Below, one piece after another: positions 1 to 6,996 of a DNA stretch of 9,759 bases. The number at the start of each line of letters is the position of its first letter. Position 1 is the first letter of the stretch. The notes under the pieces are model-generated. The model had not been told where the DNA came from, searched no databases, and saw only the letters and a program-made list of their open reading frames with translations. Both the position numbers and the translations under genes were made by a program. The stretch is from Candidatus Fermentithermobacillaceae bacterium UBA3907 (lineage in GTDB: Bacteria > Bacillota > Sulfobacillia > Fermentithermobacillales > Fermentithermobacillaceae), in NCBI GenBank assembly GCA_002391545.1, contig DGFF01000057.1, positions 4,950 to 14,708 of the forward strand, written 5' to 3'.

Positions 1-2
1 GT

Positions 3-581
3 GAGAACCTAGAGCCGCTTTCATTGCCAGAAGAGGGAATTCGTGTAGAAGAGGGGTTCCCTGGACAGCAAACTGTTCTTTGCATGGCTTTTCACACAGG
101 AGTAACACAAAGCGATGCCGAGTTTCCTACGTTTTTGTTCTTAGACGGGCTTTTAGGTGGGTTTCCCCATTCAAAGTTATTCAGTGTGGTAAGGGAAGAA
201 TACGGCTTGGCATATTTTGCCGATACTGTGATAGATACGTGGCGTGGCTTTACCATTGCGATCACAGGCATCTCTGACGGAGAGAAAGATAGGGTAGAGG
301 ATCTAGTTGTTGAGCAGTTTGATGCGATTAGAAAAGGTCGAATCTCAGACGAAGAAATGGAAAATACTAGGGCAGGTTTAAGAAGGAGACTAATGGCAGA
401 AGCAGATTACCAGGGATCCATTGTGAATCGGCGTCTTAATCACGAAATTTTGGGCGGCGCTCAGACAGGCGAGGAAGTTGCTGAGCGCATCTTAGAAGTA
501 ACCAGGCAGGATGTAGTCGACCTGGCAAATGAAACTGAGCTTAAATGTGTTTACGTTCTCAGAGCGGAAGGGGCTAACTGA
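3..581 (+). CDS. M16-family peptidase-like protein, YmfF type (5'-truncated by window edge)
   Basis: C-terminal 192 residues of an M16 (insulinase/pitrilysin-like) protein. The reading frame is open to the left edge, so the true start and the N-terminal half, where any HxxEH metal site would be, lie outside the window. The TTG at 24 is merely internal. The visible part matches an M16 C-terminal domain: a GGFPHSKLF segment, then VREEYGLAY, the Arg/Tyr substrate-contact region of the family, then an amphipathic helical stretch with ISDEEMENTRAGL. The segment resembles Bacillus YmfF, a partner in the 5-aminopentanol modification of elongation factor P. The stop is only two bases before the next M16 gene, whose ribosome site lies inside this gene, so the two are probably translationally coupled and form a two-subunit pair. 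Family is clear; the YmfF assignment rests on remembered similarity plus pairing. Confidence 0.8.
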   Translation, partial: ENLEPLSLPEEGIRVEEGFPGQQTVLCMAFHTGVTQSDAEFPTFLFLDGLLGGFPHSKLFSVVREEYGLAYFADTVIDTWRGFTIAITGISDGEKDRVEDLVVEQFDAIRKGRISDEEMENTRAGLRRRLMAEADYQGSIVNRRLNHEILGGAQTGEEVAERILEVTRQDVVDLANETELKCVYVLRAEGAN

Positions 582-583
582 TT

Positions 584-1882
584 ATGCATAAACTCCCGAC
601 TCTCACCGATGATTTTCTCAAAGAGGAGATTTATTGTGCAGATATATGCGGTGTTAATGTGTTCTTTCTGCCAAAGCCTAAATTTCGGAGACGGTATGCA
701 GAACTTTGCGTAAATTACGGCTCTAATGACAACGTTTTTGTTCCACGCGGAAGGGCTGAGCCTGTTGAGGTCCCGGCGGGTGTTGCCCACTTTTTGGAGC
801 ACAAGATGTTTGAAAAACCTTGGGGCGATGCGTTTTCTGCATTCAGCTCTATTGGGGCTTCTGCAAATGCGTACACGAGCAACAATTACACTTCCTATCA
901 CTTCGTTACACTGGACAATTACGATAAAGGTCTGGCATTGCTCATGGAAGTGGTATTTTCCCCCTATTTCACCGAAGAATCTGTGGAGAGGGAAAAAAGG
1001 ATAATTGCCCAAGAGATTGGAATGTACGAGGACCAGCCAAATTGGCGCCTCCTTAGAGAAACTTTGGCCAGGCTCTATCCTGAACACCCTGTTGGTCTCG
1101 ATATCTCAGGTACTTACGAATCGATCCAACAAATCCATAAGGATACACTATATTTGTGCCATGAGAATTTCTATTCGCCTGCTAACTGTGTTTTGTTTAT
1201 GGCAGGAGATTTTGATCCAGATCAAGCCCTGAATTTGGCGGCGGAAATTATAGGAAGCTACGTTAAGGATCCTGGTAATTCTCCCTGCCGCATAAGGCCG
1301 CACGGAACAGGGCGTGTGGGCGAGGGTGCTGAGATTATGATGTCAGTGCCAACTCCCCTTCTTCAGATAGGCTGGAAAGACAGAAGACTTTTCGATGGTC
1401 GAAAGATAGTTATTAGGGAACTTGCATGCGCGTTCCTTCTGGACATTATGTTTGGAAAAACCTCTGAGTTTTTTGAGGAAGTGTATGACCAAGGTCTCAC
1501 AGACGACCTCATCTTTTCGTATGAAGCTTGGCCTGACTATGGGTTCACAATTGTGTCAGCCGAGACTGAAAAACCAGAGATTCTGAAGGAAATGATTTTT
1601 GAGCAAGTTGAAAGGATAAGGACCCGAGGATTAGACGAACAAGACTTTGAAAGGAAGAAAAATGCCGCTTTGGGCCGATTCATAACGATGTTTAGATCTT
1701 TCGAAGTTATAAGTCAAAGTCAAATACGTCTTCTTGGTCTAGGTGAGAATATTTTTTCTTACAGGTCTATACTAGAGGACCTAGACATTTCAGATGTGTA
1801 CGCCAGTTTTGATTCCTTGGATCCAGATATGAGCGTAAGTGTTATCATTGCTAATGAAGGCGTCTCCATGGATGAAACGTAA
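584..1882 (+). CDS. M16-family zinc peptidase, YmfH type
   Basis: A 432-residue M16 zinc peptidase, probably cytoplasmic (no signal peptide). The inverted zinc motif is intact: H69-F-L-E72-H73, then about 70 residues to E137 and E144 in EREKRIIAQEIGMYED, so the protein should be catalytically competent. After the motif come GASANAYTS and SPYFTEESVEREK, then HPVGLDISGTYESIQQI, all typical of YmfH-like proteins. The C-terminal domain (from about residue 240) lacks the usual Arg-Tyr pair and has YDQGLTDDLIFSYE instead, which I recall as normal for YmfH. The ATG is preceded by CGGAAGGGG (565-573) inside the upstream M16 gene. In Bacillus, YmfF and YmfH act with YmfI in EF-P modification; no ymfI-like reductase follows here, so the substrate in this organism is uncertain and general peptide processing remains possible. 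Confidence 0.85.
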   Translation: MHKLPTLTDDFLKEEIYCADICGVNVFFLPKPKFRRRYAELCVNYGSNDNVFVPRGRAEPVEVPAGVAHFLEHKMFEKPWGDAFSAFSSIGASANAYTSNNYTSYHFVTLDNYDKGLALLMEVVFSPYFTEESVEREKRIIAQEIGMYEDQPNWRLLRETLARLYPEHPVGLDISGTYESIQQIHKDTLYLCHENFYSPANCVLFMAGDFDPDQALNLAAEIIGSYVKDPGNSPCRIRPHGTGRVGEGAEIMMSVPTPLLQIGWKDRRLFDGRKIVIRELACAFLLDIMFGKTSEFFEEVYDQGLTDDLIFSYEAWPDYGFTIVSAETEKPEILKEMIFEQVERIRTRGLDEQDFERKKNAALGRFITMFRSFEVISQSQIRLLGLGENIFSYRSILEDLDISDVYASFDSLDPDMSVSVIIANEGVSMDET

Positions 1883-1936
1883 ATCTGTGTTGCATAGTTG
1901 CTGATATTGGGTAATGTTGGGGAAGGAGTTAACCAA

Positions 1937-3457
1937 ATGTCTGTAGTTTTGAGTGGGAAGAATATGACGGTGTCGGAAATCGTTAGAGTGGCAAAACATT
2001 GGGAGCAGGTTACAATATCAGACGAAGCCAGGTCGAAAATTGAACTGTCCCATAGGCTAATGTGTAAGGCTGTTGAGAATGGAGAAAGAGTATATGGAAT
2101 AAATACAGGGTTTGGGAAATTTGCTGACGTTCCTATCTCCTTGGAGAATCTTGCTGAGCTGCAACGAAATTTGGTGAGGAGTCATTCTGCTGGTGTAGGC
2201 CCTTCATTTTCTCAAGAGGAAGTTAGGGCGGCTATGCTTCTTAGGGCAAACGCTCTGGCGCGCGGGATGTCAGGTGTAAGGCCCCAAGTGGTCGAGACCA
2301 TCGTAGAGATGCTTAACAAAGGTGTGACGCCTTTTGTGCCCGAGAAAGGTTCAGTAGGAGCCAGCGGGGACCTAGCCCCTCTTGCCCACATCGCTCTGGT
2401 TATCATTGGCGAAGGCGAGGCTTTCTATAAAGATGAGTTAATGCCAGGGAAACAGGCTATGGATGAAGCTGGCATCAAGCCCTGTAAACTTGAAGCCAAG
2501 GAAGGCTTGGCCCTTACCAACGGAGTGCAGATGACAAACGGAGTATTGGCACTAACAGTAGATACTGGACGCACATTAGCTAAAGCCGCCGATATAATCG
2601 CATCTTTAACAGGGCAGGTCCTGCAAGTTATAGAAGATGCGTACGACGACGGAATCCTAGTTCTCCGTTCTCAAGATGGGGCCAGGGAGGTAGGCCGCAA
2701 TTTGAGGGCTTTGCTACAAGGTTCTCATCTTTCTACAGTATCAGGTGAAGTTCGGGTCCAAGACCCATACGTTTTAAGATGTATACCTCAGGTTCACGGC
2801 GCAGTTCGCCAAGGATTGAATCATGTTACAAACGTGGTTGAAATAGAAAGCGGTTCGGCTACTGATAATCCGTTAGTCCTTGAAGACGGTAGGATTTTGT
2901 CAGGTGGAAACTTCCACGGACAGCCTCTTGCAGTAGCAGCCGACTATTTGGGCATATGTCTTTGTTCTTTAGGGAACATATCTGAAAGAAGAACGGCACG
3001 AATGATGGATACTCAGAAAAGCGGATTGCCTGCGTTTTTGACTGGAGAAGGCGGACTGAACTCAGGGCTTATGCTTTTGCAGTATACGGCGGCATCCTTG
3101 GTGTCAGAGAACAAAGTGCTCGCCCATCCATCTAGCGTTGATACTGTACCTACTTCTGCAGATCAAGAGGATCATGTGAGCATGTCGACTACTGCGGCCA
3201 GAAAAGCCAGAGACATAGCTAAAAATGTTTCGTATGTGTTGGCTGCAGAATACTTAAGCGCTTGTCAGGCCGTAGAGTTTATAGATAAAAATGGTTTGTC
3301 CCCCGCTGCACATGCCGCTTACTCTCTTTTGAGGGAGCACATACCCGCTCTTTACGAGGATAGACCTTTGAGTCAGGATTTGGAACATGCCAGATGGCTA
3401 ATAATATCAGGGGAATTGGAGAAAGCGGTAACTCAGAAGGTTGGCAATTTGGAGTAG
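1937..3457 (+). CDS. hutH: Histidine ammonia-lyase (histidase)
   Basis: Converts L-histidine to trans-urocanate and ammonia, the first step of histidine degradation, in the cytoplasm. The 506-residue length is normal. The MIO cofactor-forming triad Ala142-Ser143-Gly144 sits in GSVGASGDLAPL. Numbered from the ATG at 1937, other active-site residues fall exactly on the Pseudomonas putida positions as I know them: Tyr53 (YGINTGFG), His83 (RSHSAG), Asn195 (LTNGVQ), with Tyr278 and Arg281 (QDPYVLRC), Phe326 (GGNFHG) and Glu411 (SADQEDH) a few residues offset. This agreement, plus GGAAGGAG at 1921-1928 eight bases upstream, fixes the start; a TTG at 1898 would add 13 unconserved residues and lacks a good ribosome site. 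It lies 54 bases after the M16 gene and 32 before hutI. A phenylalanine or tyrosine lyase is unlikely because SSVDTVPTSADQEDHVSM is histidase-like. Confidence 0.97.
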   Translation: MSVVLSGKNMTVSEIVRVAKHWEQVTISDEARSKIELSHRLMCKAVENGERVYGINTGFGKFADVPISLENLAELQRNLVRSHSAGVGPSFSQEEVRAAMLLRANALARGMSGVRPQVVETIVEMLNKGVTPFVPEKGSVGASGDLAPLAHIALVIIGEGEAFYKDELMPGKQAMDEAGIKPCKLEAKEGLALTNGVQMTNGVLALTVDTGRTLAKAADIIASLTGQVLQVIEDAYDDGILVLRSQDGAREVGRNLRALLQGSHLSTVSGEVRVQDPYVLRCIPQVHGAVRQGLNHVTNVVEIESGSATDNPLVLEDGRILSGGNFHGQPLAVAADYLGICLCSLGNISERRTARMMDTQKSGLPAFLTGEGGLNSGLMLLQYTAASLVSENKVLAHPSSVDTVPTSADQEDHVSMSTTAARKARDIAKNVSYVLAAEYLSACQAVEFIDKNGLSPAAHAAYSLLREHIPALYEDRPLSQDLEHARWLIISGELEKAVTQKVGNLE

Positions 3458-3489
3458 ATGTTGTGTAAAATGTGAAAGAGGGAAGGTTA

Positions 3490-4785
3490 ATGACAAAAGC
3501 AGGAAAACCGGCTGTTGATTTGGTCGTTAAGAATATCGGGCAGCTTCTTACCATGTCGCCAGGGGAAGGTCCCAAAAGGGGCCTGCAAGCTCAGGATGTT
3601 GGGGTACTAGAAGATGCGTTCTTAGGTTCAAATCAGGGCGTAGTTGTAGCGTTAGGACCCCAGTCTTTCATGGAAGAACAAATAGATATTATGCCAGGAG
3701 CAAAAGTTATAGATGCCAAAGGAAAAGTTGTGGCTCCTGGGTTTGTAGATGCACACACCCATCTAGTTTTTGGCGGATGGCGTTACGAAGAATATGCTCT
3801 CAGGTGCAAGGGAGCGTCATATCTAGAGATCGCTGAAAAAGGTGGCGGAATTATGAGCACTGTACGAGCCACCAGGGAAGCATCTCGGGAAGAACTCATC
3901 GAAAGGTCCTTAGGTTTTATGGACGAGATGTTGAGAAATGGAACTACCTCGTGCGAAACAAAAAGCGGATATGGCTTGGACCTTGAAAATGAGCTGAAGC
4001 AGCTTGAGGTTATAAGAGAATGCTCCGTTATTCACCCTGTAGATTTGGTGCCAACTTTTCTTGGCGCCCATGCAATTCCTCCCAAGTTTCAAGACCGTAG
4101 GCAAGATTACGTTGAAGAGGTAATCTCTATGATGGATGCAGTTAGGGAGGGAAACCTGGCTCGGTTTGTAGATGTGTTTTGCGATGTGGGAAACTTTACT
4201 ATAGATGAAAGTAGATATATTCTTGAACAAGGGAAACGACGTGGGTTCGGGGTAAAGATTCACGCCGATGAATTAGAGAGTACAGGAGCTACTGAACTAG
4301 GTTGCGATTTAGGGGCTGTTTCTTGCGACCACTTGATAAAGGTTTCAAACCAAGGAATTAAGAAACTTGCCTCGTCGAACACAATAGCAGTGTTGCTTCC
4401 GGCGACTTCTTGTTACCTTGGTGAATTTCCTGGGGCACCTGGTCGGAAAATGCTAGACGAAGGAGTGTGCGTAGCGCTGGGCACAGATTTCAATCCCGGT
4501 ACATCTACGGCTATGTCCATGCCTCTTTGTATGACCTTGGCATGTTCTGTACTCAGATTTTCACCTGAAGAGGCGTTTGTGGCTTCTACGTGGAACGCCG
4601 CATGGGCGTCTGGCCTTGGCGGTCAGGTGGGCGGATTCGATAAGGGCTATCTAATGGATGCTGTAATATTTGATGCAGGAGATTACAAGGAAATCCCCTA
4701 CAGGTTTGGCATTAACCTTGTAGATACGGTGATAAAAAGAGGCAAGTTAGTAGTCTCAAATACTCGGGGGTTGAATTTAGTGTAA
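3490..4785 (+). CDS. hutI: Imidazolonepropionase
   Basis: Hydrolyses 4-imidazolone-5-propionate to N-formimino-L-glutamate, the third step of histidine degradation. It is a metal-dependent amidohydrolase barrel of 431 residues. Visible metal and substrate residues: H89-T-H91 in GFVDAHTHLVFGGWR, His194 (FLGAHAIP), His258 and Glu261 in KIHADELES, His281 (SCDH) and Asp333 in LGTDFNPGTS, where NPG is characteristic of HutI. SGYGLDLENELK is also typical. I start at the ATG at 3490 because GAGG at 3478-3481 stands eight bases before it; the in-frame GTG at 3472 has no comparable site. It is somewhat longer than the usual 405-415 residues, through extra sequence at about residues 20-50 before the first metal motif. 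Co-transcription with hutH is likely given the 32-base gap without a terminator. Urocanase, the enzyme between HutH and HutI, is not in the window. Confidence 0.96.
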   Translation: MTKAGKPAVDLVVKNIGQLLTMSPGEGPKRGLQAQDVGVLEDAFLGSNQGVVVALGPQSFMEEQIDIMPGAKVIDAKGKVVAPGFVDAHTHLVFGGWRYEEYALRCKGASYLEIAEKGGGIMSTVRATREASREELIERSLGFMDEMLRNGTTSCETKSGYGLDLENELKQLEVIRECSVIHPVDLVPTFLGAHAIPPKFQDRRQDYVEEVISMMDAVREGNLARFVDVFCDVGNFTIDESRYILEQGKRRGFGVKIHADELESTGATELGCDLGAVSCDHLIKVSNQGIKKLASSNTIAVLLPATSCYLGEFPGAPGRKMLDEGVCVALGTDFNPGTSTAMSMPLCMTLACSVLRFSPEEAFVASTWNAAWASGLGGQVGGFDKGYLMDAVIFDAGDYKEIPYRFGINLVDTVIKRGKLVVSNTRGLNLV

Positions 4786-4796
4786 ATAATGCAGTC

Positions 4797-4826
4797 TTGA
4801 GTGGTGTGTTGAGTTAAAAGTATAAT
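4797..4826 (+). promoter_or_regulatory. Sigma70-type promoter candidate upstream of the small membrane gene and fhs
   Basis: TTGAGT at 4797-4802 and a perfect TATAAT at 4821-4826 are separated by 18 bases. The expected transcription start, about seven bases after the -10 box, is near 4833, so the leader of the next gene would be only about 13 bases and would begin inside its ribosome site. A second TTGAGT occurs at 4809-4814, 12 bases after the first, and could be an operator half-site or chance. If real, this promoter separates the small gene plus fhs from the hut genes. Confidence 0.5.
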
Positions 4827-4845
4827 TGCAGGTGGTGAGAGGGGC

Positions 4846-5106
4846 TTGAGCCTGGATCGCAATGAGCGTTTTGAAGAGCCTAGAGAAGGGGATTTGGAGA
4901 AAGCATTTCGTCCCGCATTCCATGAGTATGAAGAATGGAGAAAGCTGCAAGAAAGTCCGGAAGCAGAGATAAAGGCCCTTGAAACCAAGAAGGCCGAGGA
5001 GCCTAAGGAAGAGGAAAAGAAAAGAGGATGCGGATGGCTCGATTTTTTGTTTCTGATTATCGGGTTTATTGTAGCGCTGTTGTTAGGACGAGGGTGTCAA
5101 GGTTAA
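4846..5106 (+). CDS. Small charged protein with C-terminal membrane segment, function unknown
   Basis: An 86-residue protein I do not recognise. Residues 1-60 are very rich in Glu, Lys and Arg (for example EEPKEEEKKR at 51-60) and probably form an extended or helical cytoplasmic region. Residues 64-80 (WLDFLFLIIGFIVALLL) form one strongly hydrophobic segment, followed by GRGCQG at the end. This is the layout of a tail-anchored single-pass membrane protein; the KKR before the segment suggests the N-terminal part faces the cytoplasm. One Cys lies just on each side of the segment (Cys62 and Cys84). There is no signal peptide and no enzyme motif. The TTG start is supported by AGGTGGTGA at 4830-4838, seven bases upstream; no in-frame ATG exists nearby. 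It sits 60 bases after hutI and 88 before fhs. It is likely real because of its ribosome site and coherent composition. Confidence 0.7.
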   Translation: MSLDRNERFEEPREGDLEKAFRPAFHEYEEWRKLQESPEAEIKALETKKAEEPKEEEKKRGCGWLDFLFLIIGFIVALLLGRGCQG

Positions 5107-5136
5107 CGGAAGTTTGGCAGTTAGTAGGTGGGCTCA

Positions 5137-5154
5137 ACGTCGCTAGTGTGACGT
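5137..5154. other. Small hairpin in the leader of fhs
   Basis: ACGTCGC (5137-5143) and GTGACGT (5148-5154) can form a seven-base-pair stem with one G-U pair and a TAGT loop. No T-run follows, so it is not an intrinsic terminator. It stands about 40 bases before the fhs start and could affect mRNA stability, or be chance. I recognise no riboswitch class in the 88-base gap. Confidence 0.25.
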
Positions 5155-5194
5155 AATGCCTAGTTTGTGAAGAAGAAGAAAAGGGGGATGTTTG

Positions 5195-6895
5195 TTGAAG
5201 TCAGACATTGAAATTGCTCAAGAGGCAAACATGTTGCCAATAATTGAAATCACGAGGGGTCTTGGGATTCCCGATGATTACGTGGAACATTATGGTAAGT
5301 ACAAAGCGAAGATCAGTTTAGATTTGCTAGACGAGTTTAAAGATCGTCCACAAGGTAAGTACATAGTGGTTACAGCTATAACACCTACACCGTTGGGAGA
5401 AGGCAAGACCACCACGGCCATAGGTGTTGGGCAAGCCATGGGTAGGCTTGGCAAAAAAGTGATAAATACGTTGAGGCAGCCATCTCTGGGACCTGTTTTC
5501 GGAATCAAAGGGGGAGCAGCAGGAGGGGGTTACGCCCAATGTGTTCCAATGGAAGATTTTAATCTTCACTTTACTGGGGATACCCACGCAGTCTCTACGG
5601 CTCACAACTTGCTCAGCGCATTTTTAGATGCAAGCCTTTTGCACAAAAACCCGCTTAATATAGACCCACTCACCATCACTTGGCCAAGGGTAGTAGACAT
5701 TTCCGACAGGGCTCTAAGGAAAATCGTGACTGGTTTGGGAGGATCACAAAACGGGATTCCTAGGGAAACAGGATATGACATTGCCGTCGCATCTGAGGTT
5801 ATGGCTATTCTGGCTCTTACAACAGGCTTGCACGATCTTCGACAAAGGCTAGGCCGTATAGTGGTAGGCTACACCCGTGATGATAAACCTGTTACAGCAG
5901 AAGATCTGAGATGTGCAGGTGCAATGACCATTCTCATGAAAGATGCTATCAAGCCAAATATCATACAGACTTTGGAGAATACGCCTGTGTTTGTGCATGC
6001 AGGTCCTTTTGCGAACATAGCCCATGGTAACTCGTCTATTTTAGCTGACATGATAGCTACAAGGTTAGCGGATTACACGATTACAGAGGCAGGTTTCGGA
6101 GCGGACATCGGGGCAGAGAAAATGTTTAATATTAAATGTCGCTACAGCGGCATGAAAGTGGACGCTGCAGTATTGGTTACTACTATAAGAGCTCTTAAGA
6201 TGCACGGTGGAGTCCTCAAAGTTGTTCCAGGGAAACCTCTGGATGAGGAAACTTTGGCCAAAGAGAACATGGAAGCTTTGGACAAGGGTTGCGAGAACAT
6301 GGATAAGCAGATCGAAAACGTGCTCATGCATGGAGTACCGTGTATCGTAGCTCTAAATCACTTCCCTACAGATACTGACAGGGAAGTTCAATTCGTTTTG
6401 GATAGGGCGAAGAAGATGGGAGCTTCTGCCGCAGTTGTTTCTGACGTGTGGGCAAGAGGTGGAGAAGGTGGCATAGATCTTGCTCAGGCTATTATAGATG
6501 TTACCGAAAAAGAGCCTACGAATTTCCATTTCCTATATCCTCTAGATGCTCCAATCAAAGAGAAAATAGAGACTATTGCGACCAAGGTGTATGGAGCCGA
6601 CGGCGTAGATTACCTGCCCTTGGCTAATAGGCAGATCCGACGCTACAACAAGTTAGGTTACGACAAACTGCCCATATGCATGGCAAAAACTCACCTGTCT
6701 TTGTCGCATGATCCTAATCTAAAAGGGCGTCCTAGGAACTTCAGGGTAACAGTGAGAGAAGTGAGGGCATCTATTGGTGCAGGATTCTTGTATCCTCTTC
6801 TTGGTGAGATGACAACCATGCCAGGGCTTCCTTCGGATCCTGCAGGAGCCCACATGGATATAGACGAAAACGGGAACATTGTAGGTTTGTTCTAG
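5195..6895 (+). CDS. fhs: Formate-tetrahydrofolate ligase
   Basis: Catalyses formate + ATP + tetrahydrofolate to 10-formyl-tetrahydrofolate + ADP + phosphate; in fermenters of histidine, purines or glycine it can run backwards to yield ATP. The 566-residue length is near the family norm. Motifs are complete: the ATP-binding TPTPLGEGKTTT (63-74), family signature GIKGGAAGGGY (103-113) leading to PMEDFNLHFTGD, GFGADIGAEKMFNIKCR (from 300), and the second signature TTIRALKMHGG (329-339). Two TTG codons are adjacent (5192 and 5195). I choose 5195 because GGGGGA at 5183-5188 then sits at a usual six-base distance and the protein begins MKSDIEIAQ, the customary start of this family. It follows the small membrane gene by 88 bases and the hut genes more distantly, fitting disposal of the histidine-derived one-carbon unit. 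It may instead serve acetogenic or biosynthetic folate metabolism. Confidence 0.97.
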   Translation: MKSDIEIAQEANMLPIIEITRGLGIPDDYVEHYGKYKAKISLDLLDEFKDRPQGKYIVVTAITPTPLGEGKTTTAIGVGQAMGRLGKKVINTLRQPSLGPVFGIKGGAAGGGYAQCVPMEDFNLHFTGDTHAVSTAHNLLSAFLDASLLHKNPLNIDPLTITWPRVVDISDRALRKIVTGLGGSQNGIPRETGYDIAVASEVMAILALTTGLHDLRQRLGRIVVGYTRDDKPVTAEDLRCAGAMTILMKDAIKPNIIQTLENTPVFVHAGPFANIAHGNSSILADMIATRLADYTITEAGFGADIGAEKMFNIKCRYSGMKVDAAVLVTTIRALKMHGGVLKVVPGKPLDEETLAKENMEALDKGCENMDKQIENVLMHGVPCIVALNHFPTDTDREVQFVLDRAKKMGASAAVVSDVWARGGEGGIDLAQAIIDVTEKEPTNFHFLYPLDAPIKEKIETIATKVYGADGVDYLPLANRQIRRYNKLGYDKLPICMAKTHLSLSHDPNLKGRPRNFRVTVREVRASIGAGFLYPLLGEMTTMPGLPSDPAGAHMDIDENGNIVGLF

Positions 6896-6924
6896 TAGAT
6901 AGTGGAACAGGTTTGGCTTTAGGT

Positions 6925-6964
6925 TTAGGCTACGCCTTCTAGGATTTTTGAGGGCGTAGCCTAA
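6925..6964. terminator. Long perfect hairpin between fhs and the S58 hydrolase gene, possible terminator or mRNA-processing structure
   Basis: TTAGGCTACGCC (6925-6936) is exactly complementary to GGCGTAGCCTAA (6953-6964). Three more pairs inside (one G-U) extend the stem to 15 pairs around a ten-base loop. The stem should be very stable, but neither strand has a T-run after it, so it is not a textbook intrinsic terminator. It ends 12 bases before the in-frame GTG at 6976 and 32 bases before the preferred start of the next gene. It could end the fhs transcript with help, protect its 3' end, or partly block read-through. Confidence 0.45.
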
Positions 6965-6980
6965 TAGGCAAAATTGTGAC

Positions 6981-6990
6981 GAGGGGAAGG
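6981..6990 (+). promoter_or_regulatory. Ribosome binding site that fixes the start of the S58 hydrolase
   Basis: GAGGGGAAGG lies six bases before the GTG at 6997. It falls inside the longer reading frame that could begin at GTG 6976, which has only a weak AGGC upstream. The site therefore supports the shorter protein beginning MPGITDVSGIRLGH. Confidence 0.75.
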
Positions 6991-6996
6991 ATTTTT

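Noticed and set aside
551..1087. Open frame of 178 codons on the minus strand across ymfF/ymfH
   Set aside because: It lies antisense to conserved M16 coding sequence with catalytic motifs on the + strand, has no clear ribosome site, and its protein shows no recognisable domain.
1890..1917. Promoter TTGCAT-16-TAATGT ahead of hutH
   Set aside because: The -10 match is only three of six bases and the spacer is short; the gene may be read from upstream.
3910..4263. Minus-strand frame of 117 codons within hutI
   Set aside because: Shadow of the imidazolonepropionase gene; low-complexity mix of residues with no family features.
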